Shown: positions 49,301 through 61,502 of the stretch, one piece after another
Layout: each line of letters opens with the position of its first letter
Position numbering within the stretch: the first letter of the stretch is position 1
From: Rhyacichthys aspro
Taxonomy: Eukaryota; Chordata; Actinopteri; Gobiiformes; Rhyacichthyidae
DNA: 64,000 nt
Direction of reading: 5' to 3'
Assembly: GCA_036850595.1 (NCBI GenBank)
Contig: CM072154.1
Location: forward strand, 19,351,330-19,415,329
The notes under the pieces: model-generated
The model's input: only the letters and a program-made list of their open reading frames with translations
Told to the model about the DNA's origin: nothing
Database searches by the model: none
Made by a program: the position numbers and the translations under genes

Positions 49301-52300
49301 GAAAACTTGTTTTGTTGCATTCTTCATCCCAATGTTGACTTGAAGCCAGGAAATCTAAATGTGTATTGGTATAAATATTAGGGAATAGCATATGTAGAGA
49401 ATGCAGGAAAATTAATAAACAATAACAAGTAATCAGACAATAATGCATTCTGTCTGTATTCACACTAGAAATGTCAAATTTCCCAAAATGCATCAGTGGT
49501 GTCCTTTAATTGTGCAGAATTGTATACTTTTAGGTCAAGTTTTGCCATTTAATTTCATTTTGGTCTGTTGTGTTTAACCAAACCATTAACATTAAACTTT
49601 TTACACATCAATTAGTAATGACTTCTATTGTATCTTGAATTTAACTTAAAAGACGCTGTATGTCTATAATATTTATGTTATACCCTTTCTACTCTTATCT
49701 TGCCCCCAGTTGAAGTATTTGTTCATTTTAGTTTCACTTGTCGCTCCGGACTAACCAGTCAGGCTTCCTTGTGTCAAGTGCAGTAAAAGTCATTGTCAAA
49801 GGTGTGTGTCGGTGAACTTACCTGATGTCTCTTAACAATGTGACTTTCAGTGGAGAAGCCTTACTGTCCGGTTAATGTTTGTAGCTGGTATCATGGAGAT
49901 TTGAAAAGCGGCTGTCGTTTGGAGGCTGAGCATGATGTCACAGGGACAAACCATTTCTCCACACACAAGTCATATATTGTGCCAGTGTGCAATATATGAA
50001 CACACAACGACGCACACGGCTGTTTGAGAAAGTGGGAGGCTTTCGTAGATATGTAATCCGCTCACACAACCACCATAAAGGGTTGTATAGCCCGGTCATA
50101 TAATGTGCTGCATTATGGTATCGGCCCATTTACAACTCCAAACAATGTATACTTTGACCGTGAGGAGTGCTGTCTGCAGCAGCACAAAGGCGCCAGTATC
50201 TGGTGATAATGAAAATTGTGTCAACTGAAATGTAAAAGGAAAAGCTCACAGCGAGATATAAAACATTACAGAAGTAGACCCAGAGTTTTGTTTTACAGAT
50301 AAAACGCAGTGTCTTTTCCACTTGTTTTCATTTCAAAGGCACATGTTTTCGTTTCAAAGGCATGATTAGTATGAGTGTTTGCACGACATTAAAAGGAGAC
50401 TGTTTTGCTTTAGGGCTGATCATGTTTCTCAAAGTTGTCGCCATTAACAGACTGTAAATCAATATGTTTTGTTTCAACGTATTTACACTGTGTTTACTGT
50501 TGTATCTTTACTCTCCAGGATGTTGGGCGGATGAAGATTGAGCTGTTTGCAGACGTGGTCCCAAAGACAGCAGAGAATTTCAGGTAAGAAGTGAAATACT
50601 TTCAGGCCTTTTTTAAGATGAATATGAATGAAGTAAATTAATCTCTGTGTTCGCCCAAGTCCACTTCCCCACAACCTAAACAGGCGGGATAGACTTCAGC
50701 GTCCTTCAACCTGCAAATTATAACTAGAAAAATAGGAGTAGGCTGTAACATATACTCCTATTCACACAGTGTAATAATTCCTACAGTCCTATATAGGACT
50801 GTATAGAAGACACACAGCGAACAGGTATGAAAGGGAAGTCAAATACAGAAGTTAAGTGAGCCATAATGCAAAACCCGTAAAAGATACTCTTAAAGATTTG
50901 CATATACAGCAGAGCAGTATTGTCACATGCACAAAGAACATACGGTACTCTGTGTTAGCCGACATGGGACACTCAAACAATTGAGGGCAACTCTAACTTT
51001 TTATCAAATAAAGCTGCAATTCAAATGGACATTTACATGTATTACTCTATCACAGCAATAAAGATTTTTTTTTTTTAACATAATACAGTCATTGTCATTC
51101 AGTCATTTAAATGTGTTGGTTGACTCTACCTTTCAATGTCTATATTGTTTTATTGAGATAAATGTACTTTTTTTATGACAGGAAGTGATACTGAGAGAAC
51201 AATAACTAATAAATGAGTGAAATAAAATCGCTAATGCACACAGCGGCTCCTACTAATGTAAACACTGCTGTACCTATTACATTGCAGCTTCCTATTACAC
51301 ATCACTCACCGACTGACCTTGATGAAGAGTCTTTAAGCAAATATTTTTTATCTTTTTTTATTGTTTATCGTATTTTTAGAAAGATATTGCATATGGATAA
51401 TATTGTTGGGGGCTGATACACCAAATCTATGATGCTTTCACTAATCTTGTAAATGTTTTTGTCGTTGATTATATTTATATCTATTATAAAACCTTGTGTA
51501 GAGGAAGTGTTTTATCCTTAGCCTTAAGCATGTCCATGTGCCTTGTATGTGTCCTATTCTATTACCATTAAACTACAGTGGGTAAACAGATGGAAATAAG
51601 CCTATGGGGCTAAATCTGACACATTTATACTTTTATATGATGGATTGATTAGTCATTTCTCATCTGCTTAATGTGCACTGCCTCATATTAAACTGAAACT
51701 GAATGTGTTCTTTTACAGGCAGTTCTGCACTGGAGAGTTCAGGTAAGGCCAAACTACTTGAACACTACTTTAAAACATAAATAAATAAAATTCAGCCCAT
51801 ATCACGTTGCCTGTGTGTTTTGGGTTTGTTGTATTCAAGACCACACTCACTGAGACCAAGACTTTTAGGGAATGAGGCCAAGTCAAGCCCATGATCAGTG
51901 TATTGTATAAAACACTGAAGACACAGAAGAAATAACATTGATCGGCTTTGACCTTTTAAGAAGTAGTTGCAGAACCGGTCTATGATAATACAACACTAGT
52001 CTGAGATGAAAAAACACACAATGGGTGCTGTTTTTGTGCTTGTTCTGAGAGATATTTGGAGCCATTGAAAATGAAGCTTTATCAGGACATTTAAACATGA
52101 ACACAACTTCAAATCTTAGGGTTTAGTTGCTGATGATAACGGTCGAGTGTCTATGTCACTGTCTCACATGTCTCTTTAATTTGTCACTGCTTTGATTGTG
52201 CTATCTGTCTAGACTGAGGATAGGGTTAAGTATTTCCTGTCAGAACCGGTGAAAGATTAGATAAATAGATGAGAACAGGGTGTTAGATAAAATACATACA

Positions 52301-55016
52301 TCATAAACCCTTATAATGATTAAGCATTGGGCACATTTATTATTAAGAGTTAAGGCTGCCGATTATTGGATTTCATAGGTTTTTAACACATTAGTTTAGA
52401 TATTATGTGCAGAACTGTCTTTCTGCTTAACTTTAATGAGATATTTTGTTGTTACAGGAAAGATGGCGTACCAATTGGATTTAAAGGGTGCACATTTCAC
52501 AGGTAAAAACACTCTGAAAGCATATTGTTAAAGGATTATAACACATTTGAAAAAGGTGAGATTCTTTATGACTTTATGAATTTAATTAGTAGCAATAAGT
52601 GAACAGACTGATTAAGTAGAAGAAGAAAGGAGAAGAAGAAGAAAGTACATCTTGTTATTTTCTGACGTGTGACATTAAAAAACATTTCAGTTTAATGAAA
52701 CGAGAAAGGTGTGGCACAACTCTGAATATGTATATTATTAAGGCAGTGAAAAAATCCTTGCAGGGCATTTATACATGTGACTCACAAAATAATGATTGTG
52801 TATTACAACAGCAACAAAGGGCTGTGGCTATATTTGTCTTCTCTAATACATACATTCAAGATAAATACAATCCTCCGAGTCACTGACTTTTGAGTTTTGC
52901 ACATTTAATCAATCATGCTCAACCTGTTTGCTCATTTTATTTTTAAAAACTGTTAAAATGGTTTTGAATTTTATTAAATCCTGAGGGGACGTGTTTGGTC
53001 TCTCGAATTAGTTGATTCAGTCTCGATGTGCCACAGACTGATTGTACAGTCTTATGTCATACAATACATTCTTCTTACGTTCCATGTTGTTCATTATAGA
53101 GTCCATCCTGTATGTGTTTTGCCCCACTGCTTCAACAATACTTAACAAACCTAATAATACCTCTACTTAAACCAGCCCTCTCTGTTTGTTTGTGAGGCTC
53201 TTCAGATCTCTTTTTCTGAGACTGCCCCCAACAGACCGCTGCATAGAAAATTAGCCATTAGTGCAAATCAAACATTAGCAGCAGTTTATTGTTTACATTA
53301 GCTTTCTTATAAAAGCTAAGGTCTTTGGCCTTTCCTTTAAAGTACATCTGTATTTATGTACCAGTCCAGCTTGTTGTCCACATGCACTTCCAGGTATTTA
53401 TAGGTGGCAACTATTTCAGTGTATTCTCCACTTACGCTCACAGTTTGAACTGGGAGTGTATAACGTCAATGACCATCTCTTTAACAGGCTTTAATAGTCC
53501 AATCATGGTCCATCTGGTCTAAAAAGATTGAAAGCAACATTTCCATCGCTCCTACTCATCAGTTTGCTCTGCTCATGAGAAAGCATGGCATTAACTAACT
53601 TTTCTATTGTTGGTCAGTTAGTTTTTTTAATAACACATAACTCTTTACTAAGGAGGTACTTTACATGAATCATGAGCACGATTCTACATTTCACATCTAG
53701 TTTTTTTAATTCATTTTTTATTGTAGTGATGATTAAAGGCTAAAGAAAGAATTGCCATTGTTTAAACACTTTTAATCTAACTACAGTCTGAGACTGCAGT
53801 AACACATGTTTATTTGTCTTCACTGCTCACAGCTTTTGTACCTAAACTGGTTTTGATCTTTGAATTTCCCTGCTGTGGGATTGATAAAAGTCCTATTTTA
53901 GCTTATTTGACACTTTCCAGTTTGAACTTCTGCTGTTAATTTTTTATTTATGTCCTTTGTACTTTGCCAGAGTCATCAAAGACTTTATGATACAGGGAGG
54001 AGATTTTGTAAATGTAAGTATACAGCCTGGTTTATATGCTTTTACAGCCTAAACCCAAAACTCTTTTTTTTACTAACCTTTAAAACTACTACATTTATTC
54101 GCACTTTATGCTTTTTTTTATTGTAGTTAATTGAGTGCAAACGTATATCTGTATAAAAAGAACTGCAAAAAATGAAGGGGTACAAATGAATGAATGATTT
54201 TCTCTCGCCCCCTAGTGGACATAATACAAACTACAGCCCTTTCAGACTTAATAAAGAGGACTGATTGTTGTATTGTTCTGTTTTTTGTAAAGGGTGATGG
54301 AACAGGTATTTGCAGTATCTACAGAGGTCCTTTTGCTGATGAAAACTTCAGACTAAAGCACTCGGCGCCAGGTCTCCTGTCCATGGTCTGTATTTAAAAA
54401 TCACTACTTAACAAAAAACTGTTTACTTTAACTGGATCTTTACTGCTTTTTCATTTTAACGTCTACTACTTTTGTTTAAACACCTCAGAGTTAATTATAA
54501 AGTGATGAATCCTTTCAAAACCAATACATCTAGATTTCAGTGGACAATACAAAGTGATTAATCCATTTATGCTGAATTAAGAGGCACTTTAAAACTATTT
54601 ACTTTACACTGTAATCCTTTTATTTTAGACAAAGCTATTGTGACATGTTTTCTTTCAGGCCAACAGTGGTCCGGGAACAAATGGCTGCCAGTTCTTTATT
54701 ACCTGCACCAAATGTGACTGGTTAGATGGGAAACATGTTGTGTTTGGTAAGCTTCAAATACATTTAATCTTTAAATCTCATCTAAATAGTACTTAGTGTT
54801 TGTGACTGACTGTTGCAGGAAAAGTGGTTGATGGTCTTCTTATCATGAGAAAAATTGAGGTATGGCGTGGTTAGTTTGATGCTGATCTGAACATTCGTTT
54901 CAAGAATGGCTGCAGCATTTGTTCAGCTTGTGCTTGTTTTTTCATAGAACGTTCCCACTGGACCCAACAACAAGCCCAAACTCCCCATCCTCATCGCTCA
55001 GTGTGGAGAGATGTGA
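43379..55016 (+). CDS. ppih: Peptidyl-prolyl cis-trans isomerase H (cyclophilin H, snRNP cyclophilin)
   Basis: Nine coding exons encode 177 aa, the same length as human PPIH: 43379-43444, 50519-50583, 51719-51742, 52458-52502, 53971-54013, 54293-54385, 54659-54746, 54819-54859, 54948-55016. The protein is a single cyclophilin domain. Catalytic blocks are visible as FHRVIKDFMIQGGDF (Arg plus the substrate pocket), NSGPGTNGCQFFIT and the WLDGKHVVFG loop; the end is NKPKLPILIAQCGEM. PPIH binds PRPF4/PRPF3 in U4/U6 and U4/U6.U5 snRNPs and aids spliceosome assembly. The start is the ATG at 43379 (matching the family N-terminus NPNNPVVFFD); the frame extends 5' but lacks a better ATG. Intron 1 (43445-50518) contains an intact antisense GPCR gene. 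One exon is only 24 bp. Confidence 0.97.
43682..44036. repeat. Interspersed repeat with short inverted ends
   Basis: Begins tagactttatttatcccac with aaaggggaaattcac and ends atccttgtgggataaatac. The ends share an inverted repeat (tatttatcccacaa against ttgtgggataaata). The interior is A-rich. The first block is a very common fish repeat end, also seen at about 40433. It lies in ppih intron 1; the family is not named. Confidence 0.55.
44037..45961. other. ppih intron 1; includes 3' UTR of the antisense GPCR
   Basis: No exon seen. A minus-strand AATAAA at 45424-45419 lies 538 bases past the GPCR stop and is the nearest good candidate for its poly(A) signal. A short tandem (accagtgac units, about 44770-44795) is also present. 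Confidence 0.45.
45962..47026 (-). CDS. gpr160: Orphan G-protein-coupled receptor, GPR160-like
   Basis: One coding exon of 354 aa. The frame extends to 47134, but an acceptor (tcttcacag) at 47052 shows the exon starts at 47051, so the ATG at 47026 (MEVSGGKML) is the start. A non-coding exon ending at 48147 (ACAG, then GTACT) can splice to it. Seven hydrophobic segments are visible. The third ends SVLDYY in place of the DRY motif, resembling DYC in GPR160. The region PAYISVNLLWVQCLNSVLAG and the CLWQVYW tail align with human GPR160 helix 7 and tail from memory. A long third intracellular loop carries ERGETGKTQ-like polar sequence. GPR160 is an orphan class-A-like receptor, reported as a candidate CART-peptide receptor; that link is debated. 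The gene lies wholly inside ppih intron 1 on the opposite strand. Identity is good but not certain; it is clearly a GPCR. Confidence 0.82.
   Translation of the reverse strand: MEVSGGKMLAIIEQMNEEGSCHLDNTSQFLLLMLLKVCLDGGTLYLCGLKPLTSFLNLCSLSIVLADLILVLFMVSTVWLEVHTSHMTLCYFMAHFSAAYSALPLPMMCLSVLDYYLEDTCAGHRHCKLLRNAVLTLLLWIVSGFYSFDSVQATLLEQNTKVRYLVCETQESKVVSSSVVMLFTFTACALLPYWPMIPQWVKEADQLSEARGETGKTQTSDLRLILTPDTDSKCTKESFQEITVPRPPMWLSLTLGFCVFWMPYLAVTSACVVFDFGVPAYISVNLLWVQCLNSVLAGTLFWLRSDTQGPYNSLPENICLWQVYWHLSTGTKAQQLPVAVFNPSKEKGNGLFYV
47052..48400 (-). other. GPCR 5' UTR intron and non-coding exon region
   Basis: Intron 47052-48146 separates the coding exon from a probable 5' UTR exon whose donor is at 48147. 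A second strong donor on the minus strand (CAG, then GTAAGT, at 49822) could end a still earlier exon. Neither adds coding sequence. Confidence 0.5.
48401..50518. other. Remainder of ppih intron 1
   Basis: No coding feature. A short tandem duplication (gttttc(a/g)tttcaaaggca, twice) lies at about 50325-50361. Confidence 0.5.
50584..51718. other. ppih intron 2, nothing recognised
   Basis: AT-rich intron with a T-run at about 51065-51077. No exon or clear element. Confidence 0.5.
51743..52457. other. ppih intron 3, nothing recognised
   Basis: AT-rich intron without a recognisable feature. Confidence 0.5.
52975..53475 (-). mobile_element. LINE ORF2 fragment (same kind as at window start)
   Basis: On the minus strand about 53430-53335 encodes EIVATYKYLEVH followed by VDNKLDWY. 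This is the reverse-transcriptase C-terminal block also seen at 110-302. Toward lower coordinates, SIVEAVGQNTYRMDSI and a region rich in ERKKN and SVAHRD continue it with stops and frame changes. It lies in ppih intron 4 and is a dead copy. Confidence 0.65.
53850..53905 (+). mobile_element. LINE 3' tail remnant
   Basis: tgaatttccctgctgtggga followed by ttgataaaagtcc is the standard terminal segment of several fish LINEs, here in plus orientation. It is close to, but opposite in direction from, the RT fragment at 52975-53475, so it is probably a separate insertion. Confidence 0.5.
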
Positions 55017-55260
55017 ACCAGCCCAAACTCCCTAACCTCTGTAAACAACAATTATTGGAAAATGATCCTCAAAAATGTATGCCTTTACATATAAAGTGCA
55101 ACAAATAGAATACAGCTCAGTACCACTTCATTTATCAGGCTGGGTTTTGTGTTAAATTTATTGACTGGACCATTAATAATTTTACCTATTCAAATGTAGA
55201 CAGATTTTGAGAATCCTCAGATAATTTTATGTCTTGATTCATGCTCTGTCATTTATGATC

Positions 55261-55266
55261 AATAAA
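55261..55266 (+). terminator. ppih poly(A) signal
   Basis: AATAAA, 245 bases after the ppih stop codon, with a T-rich stretch downstream. Confidence 0.7.
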
Positions 55267-55575
55267 TTGTTTTACATTTTTACAAAAACCTATGTTGGAC
55301 ATTTTTTCAAATCGCCACAAAATAAATTATCCAGTTATTTTTAAAGGGGCACATGATATTCTCATTTCTGCATGGCATTGTTTGTATTCTTTTTTATACA
55401 TTTAACAACCTTATATATTTATATATTATGTATATGTGGTCATTTGAAGCTGGGTTCACAACACAAAACAGAATAATTCAACTTTCTGCTTCATTTTTAT
55501 GAGATGCGCACGGTTTGGAAATGGGTGAACCCCAGGATATTTTGTTTTATGTATCAAATGCAGCTCATTCTAGAG

Positions 55576-56032
55576 CAGTGGTGTCCAACAGTCCTACAGT
55601 GAATATGAAATCACTGTTGAGCACACTTACAACTGAAGAGGCAAGTACCACTGAAGAGGAGCCATTTCTATGTTTATAAAGCCCAGAAACTACCCTCACT
55701 CATGGTGCTCATATTTACTTCGAAGATTAATGACACTCAAACAAGAAAACACAGCTGACTATAAGACAATTCGGTAAGTTTTGTGCATATAAGCCCTCAA
55801 CTAGTCCTTTTTTCATTGATTTTTGAAAGGTCTGGGTCAAACAGCTTAAGTTATAGTCCTAACAAAATCGAGTAACAAAGGAGTGTCACACAGTCAAAAG
55901 GCCTTTTAAACAAATGTTGGAAAGAAGAGTGTTTATTTTAATTAAATGCAAAAGATTTTTTTTTGTTTGGCCTGTGACCCACTCACACATTTCCATTTTG
56001 GCCCTCTGAGGGAAAAGGTTTGGATACTCCTG
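55576..56032. mobile_element. Possible hAT-type MITE
   Basis: Starts cagtggtgtccaacagtcc and ends ggtttggatactcctg, so both termini read CAG(T/G)-(G/A)G-T-TCCAA. It is flanked by similar 8-mers (ttctagag before, ttctatgg after; six of eight match). There is no coding capacity. Its interior is unlike the 12553-type elements, so it is a different family. Confidence 0.55.
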
Positions 56033-57600
56033 TTCTATGGCTAAGTCCAAAATACTTTGGAAAATGCTGATTTTACTGAAGCCAAACAGAGTACATTGAA
56101 TGTGGAGTGTGTTTTTGCACTGTACCAATATCTCCCCATTTATATGACTCTAGTTGAATCTAAAATTATAAAATTGCAGATAACATCAATAATTGTTGAT
56201 TGGGTTGACCTAATTTGCCATGCATTCAGACATGGGCACACTTCAACTGCTCAAAGAAAGGGTTCAATAAAAGCATAATATGAAGCCAAGAGAGAAAAAC
56301 ATACCAGAAAGAGTCTGCTCACAAAAGGATATATAGTCAGTTTGAAAATATGTATTTGTTGTCGTGGAGAATTTCTGTTTTTATATTGGTAGGACATTTT
56401 GTTCCTAGTGTAATACTGATTCTTTTTAGTCTGCGGGTGTTTTTTATACAGCTCTATAGCCTTTCTTTACATGCTTTTACCAGTCTAACAATAAAAGAAC
56501 ATGGTGTTCCCAGTGCAATGGTAAGGCCTTGGTAGATGATTACAGATTGGAAAAAGAAGAGCCTTGCTACAGCATTCAGGGTTTGTGCAGATGTACAGAC
56601 GATGGATAATTATCAGTGTCAGCGTCCCCATCACTGCAGTGTAAAGAGGGGAAACACTTCAGTGAAAGGCACGAGAGTCCGCTCAGCACACACTCGGTGC
56701 CAGGCAATCCTCTGCTGAACTTATGGCTGCCTCTTCTTATCCCGTCCATCCAGACCCCCTCCCCCACCATGCACTCCTCGTTCTCCAGCTACAAAAGACT
56801 CCTTTCAAATGGAGACTGTTCTTATGGAGGCAGGAAGAGGTTTTTTTTTTCTAGAAAGGAGGGGTATTACTTTGTGGGGAGGCTTTCTGGGGTCAGTGCT
56901 AAAGCCCATCTTTGTGTGTGAGAACGGTTTTGGCCATTTACAGCGAGCGTTCACACATCAGCCAGCGGGACATTACCATGACAATAGGTGGGGGGTGTGG
57001 GTGTTTGTCTCAGTCTGGGTCTGACTGTTCTGTGCTATCAGGAGTGGAGTTTCTCATTTCACACAATAATAGATTCATTTAACCGCACTACTGCTTAGGC
57101 CTTTTTGAATGAACAACCAAATTGTAGGTTATTCTTAAACATTTAGACAGTGTGTAAAACATGTCACTCATAAATGTCATTATAACAATAGACAGAAAAT
57201 CAATTTGCCTCTGCAAAAGCAGTTTCTTTTCTATGAGTTACCACAGTACATTACAGTTGCAGTGTAGTAAGATGTCAAACTACAGCACTTAGATAAGGTG
57301 CAATAAATGCTTTGGCCCATTCTTTGATTTAGGTCAGTTCTCCAATAAATTTATAGAGGTCAATGTCACCGCTCATGCTTTTTCTTCATGCTTTTTGTTT
57401 TTTTTTTTTTTTTTCCAAGCATTGTGCAAACATTTAAAAGTAAAATCATGAAAACTGACTACTTTAGTATAATGATATTATTTCTGGTTAAATTCTAACT
57501 CCAGTCAGTGTGTGAAAGAGAAAACTACAAACACACAAACTGTTTTAAAACAGACCTAGTTATCTGTCTGGCGTGTCTGGCTTTGACATCACCACTGGGC
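56033..57600. other. Intergenic between ppih and ybx1
   Basis: No gene I can support. A GC-richer block (about 56580-57020) has short open frames on both strands but no splice structure. A T-run lies at about 57388-57415. Confidence 0.45.
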
Positions 57601-57945
57601 GGATACAAAGAGCAGGTACATTATCCATTAGCCAATCATTTTAAGCTAACTAGCGCCACAACAAAAACTGACAGCTGCCTCAGCCAATCAGAACACGCTT
57701 TGGTGTTCTTTTCAGAATCTAACCAATCAGAGCACGAGTGAGGCGGACCTTCGGCAGGGAACATTCCCCGGCACAGTTTTGTATTCTGCCCAGTTCGATC
57801 GGCAACGGGAGCGGAAAGAGGAAAGCAGAGAGCCCGAAGGCAGTAGCCCCCACCACCGCCGGCCCAGGTTACCATCTAGCACCGGGAAACACAGCAGAGA
57901 GCCGCCGCCGCCGGCAGAGAAGCCATTTCCAACCAAGTAGTAACA
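57601..57945 (+). promoter_or_regulatory. ybx1 promoter and 5' UTR with three CCAAT boxes
   Basis: CCAAT pentamers on the plus strand at 57632-57636, 57684-57688 and 57723-57727, each in NF-Y-like context (gccaatca, gccaatcag, accaatcag), precede a GC-rich 5' UTR. NF-Y is the expected binder. YB-1 itself was named for binding such Y-box sequences, so self-regulation is conceivable. Confidence 0.65.
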
Positions 57946-60900
57946 ATGAGCAGTGAGGCCGAGACACAGCAGTCACCACCGCAGCCTGCTGCCGATGCGG
58001 AGAGCCCATCCAGCCCGGCAGCCGCAGCTTCCGCGGGGGATAAGAAGGTCATCGGTAAGGCTGCTAGGAATGAGCTAGTTAGCCAAGTGAGCTAGCGTGG
58101 TGTGGTATTGGGAAACAGTAAATGCGAAGCTCTAAAGCGGCCGTCGCCATTCAACGCTCCTGAGGTCAAAATAACCGTTGACGATAAAAAATAAAGTAAT
58201 AATTTTTTACCAAAGGGAAATTTAAATAACATTACAGTTGGCAGCGAGCAAAAGTCGTCAGACTTGACTAATTGCACATTTTCGCTCTTTATTTCACTTA
58301 TAAACGATAAGAACGGATTCTATTATACCAAAACGTGTCAAGCAAGTTGTTTTAATGGCGATTTAATGTAGCACATTCTGTTAGAAAATATTTCAATTTA
58401 GTAGAGATGTTCTTACATGGACTTGCCAGTTAAATCAACGTCTGAGTAAGATCGGATCCCTTTTTTCCTTTCATTATTTTACAAATAAAGTCCATGTTAT
58501 TTTATTGTTATATTAGATCACTGTAATAACCAGTCATTTTGTGGGTACTGTGCCCAGTCGGCCTCTAAATGGCTGATAGCTTTTTCACAGCTCAATGTGA
58601 CGGCAGTTGTTTTACTCATGATCTTAACCAACTGCTCTTTATGCACAGTATCTGTATATACTGTGTTGTTTAAAGGAAGATATGTGTCCAAATTGAGATT
58701 TTAACTTTGGACTGTTGAAACTGTTTAACACCATACTGTCAGCTAGCATTAGCAGCTGATCCCCTTTGTTCCAACCAAAGAGGCTGGCTTAGCAGTTTTA
58801 TACGCTACACAAAACGTAGACCGTTTCAGATTTTTCTTAAAATTGTAAACCGTCATGGTTAAATTGTACTGGGAATATAAATGACTGAGAACGCTACCAA
58901 TTTGGCTAAAATCAAAAAGCTAGCTCGTCGTTATGGCCTAGTTGTCTCAGAGCCATGCCAGCTCGCTGCCTAACGAAGCTATGTTAGCTTAGCCAGGCTA
59001 ATGTAGGCTATTTACATGGCTTCGTAGGCTGAACAGGCCACCCAAAATGTCCGCCGTGTGACTCGAAAGCAGGCGTTAAGTATTTGATTTGCCGTTGGCC
59101 TGAACTGTTTACAGTACCGTTTTCCCCTGTACCAGTGTTTACGATTAAGACCTTGTCTGTAGTCCAACACTCATTTCTACTGCTGGATTATTTCCAACCA
59201 CATGGCTCTAAGTGTTAGCCGCCTAGCTATGCTATCGACCAGCTGGGCTTACAGCTTTTAGCGTATCCGGGCGCGACTTGACCACGTGTGAACGCTGAGT
59301 GAGCAGCTGAAATGGGGCAGTAGGTCTGTTGTAGTGAACTCACATGTTGACACTGGACACATTGTGCCAGTTTGTATCGATTTGTATCACTTACAAATAA
59401 TTTACTGGTATTAAAAGACCAAAGACAATCACAATAACACACAAATGATGTGTTGTGGTTGCTAATCATAAAATGCCTGTTTTAAGCCCCTCAAGTGCAG
59501 CTGGCACTGGCCTAACAAGCATCAGTCTATAAAAAGAGTGACAGTTGGAAGTTAAATTTAACTCTGGCATAATCTGTGACCTGGTTACATTTTCATCATC
59601 TGTTGTAGATAGATTACATTACATTAAACAATGTTATTTTTACATGTTACAATAAGTTTCAAATGGTGGTCATAAACTGATTAACTTTTGTTTTTATGGC
59701 AGCAACAAAAGTCTTGGGTACCGTCAAATGGTTCAACGTCAGGAATGGCTATGGTTTCATCAATAGGTGAGTGGACCTCCACCCCCACCAGAGTTTACAA
59801 AAGACTGTGATATCTTCTCTGTGCAAGGAACCCTTCCAATCCTATTATAGCTCTGATTTGCTTACAAAGCTGGCCAGACGATTTGTCTGTCCATCTCCAT
59901 GCTGTTGCTACGTGTACCACTTAATTAATCCTAACCCTGTCAGGTTTAGTAGCGGTCTGTTTATGGATAGTTGATGAGCAAGACAGTGTTAACTAGACTT
60001 AACAAGTGTTTTGTTTTGATTTCTAGGAATGATACAAAAGAGGACGTATTTGTACACCAGGTAAGCTTAATGCGCAGTGACCTATGTAGAGATTTATATT
60101 TCCATGCATAAACTCATGTAAAGTCCAATATTTTATCTATTATTTTCAGACAGCCATCAAAAAGAACAACCCAAGGAAATATCTTCGCAGTGTAGGGGAT
60201 GGAGAAACTGTGGAGTTTGATGTAGTCGAGGGGGAAAAGGTAAGTTCATGGTGGTTTTATTGCCCTTTTTAAAAAAAAAATCTTACCCTAAATTCTTCTT
60301 TTGTGTGCACAGGGAGCAGAGGCAGCAAATGTTACTGGCCCTGGAGGTGTTGCAGTCCAGGGAAGTAAGTACGCTGCAGACAGGAACCGCTACAGGCGCT
60401 ACCCCAGAAGGAGGGGCCCACCACGCGGCGGAGACTACCCTGAAAACTACCAGAGTGACGGCGAGGGGGAGCCCAGCAGCGGAGGTCGTGACAAAAACAG
60501 AGATGGAGGAGACAGCGCCCCCGAAGGAGACGGGCAGCAGCAGCAGAGAAGGCCTGCATACCCTGGCAGACGGCGCTACCCGCCTTACTTTGTACGTAGA
60601 CGATACGGCCGTCGGCCCCCATACACCAACGCACCACGCGGAGAGATGACTGAGGTACGCCGACATAGGGCTACTCTCCTCAACAAACTCTCTTTGCTCT
60701 CCACTTTAACACTTACGTGGTTTAACAAGTCAATCTTGGTGTATCGGGGGTCTAGCCACCATTTCTATTCATATAGACCCCAACTCAATTTATGCACCAA
60801 AGGTGCCATAAAAACCTTTAAACTCCTCCCATGTGTTTAAGTTCACTGTGAGCAGCCTCACGACAAGTGTGACTGTGGTGTTTGGTTTCAGGGAGGCGAA

Positions 60901-61502
60901 GGTGATGAGAACCAGGGAGGTGCAGACCAGGGCAACAAACCAGTGAGGCAGAACTACTACAGAGGCTTCCGACCAAGGTTCAGACCAAGGTTTGCATGTG
61001 GGCTTCAATGATGCAAGGCTAAAACAAAATGAGTCATTCTCAAGTTCACAAACTAAAAATTGCCAAATTCAAATTAGTCTTCTTTGAACTTGAGACTTTC
61101 TCCTTTTTTGCAGCCAGAATTGATTGCAGCACATTCAAATTTTATTTACTTAATTTTTTGCACTGATTGAGTGAATTGATTTCAGCATGAGCTCAACTGA
61201 TTATATAACCCATCACTGGACCTCCAGCTTCACTTTTATAGCTCTGTTTTGTGTTCTTGTTCCTCAGGGGTCCACCCCGTCCCAGACCGGTGCGGGATGG
61301 CGAGGAGGACAAGGAGAATCAGGGCGATGGTGGTCAGAACCAGCAGCCCCGCCAGCGGCGCTACCGTCGCAATGTCAACTATCGCCGCAGACGCCCACAG
61401 ACCGGAGGCAAACCCGGCCCAGAAAACAAAGAGGCCAAGTCAGGAGGTGACCCATCTGCAGAGAAGACGTCCGCTCCCGAGGCCCAGGGTGGGACTGAGT
61501 AG
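57946..61502 (+). CDS. ybx1: Y-box-binding protein 1 (cold-shock-domain mRNP protein)
   Basis: Seven coding exons encode 323 aa (human YBX1 is 324): 57946-58054, 59703-59766, 60027-60060, 60150-60239, 60313-60654, 60892-60989, 61268-61502, all in phase. An Ala/Pro/Ser-rich N-terminus is followed by a cold-shock domain from about residue 38 to 112 (KVLGTVKWFNVRNGYGFINR). RNP1 is GYGFIN (52-57) and RNP2 is VFVHQ (65-69). The C-terminal half alternates basic (RYRRYPRRRGPPR; RRYRRNVNYRRRR) and acidic patches, the usual RNA-packaging tail. YB-1 binds mRNA and single-stranded nucleic acid and regulates translation, splicing and transcription. Start codon context is aacaATGag. The protein ends EAQGGTE. 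Intron 1 is 1.6 kb; the rest are short. Confidence 0.97.
58055..59702. other. ybx1 intron 1
   Basis: Contains several gctagc/ttagc-type repeats but no exon. I see no independent feature. Confidence 0.6.

Noticed and set aside
56576..57024. Gene in the GC-richer block upstream of ybx1
   Set aside because: Frames on both strands are short, lack motifs and have no consistent splice sites.
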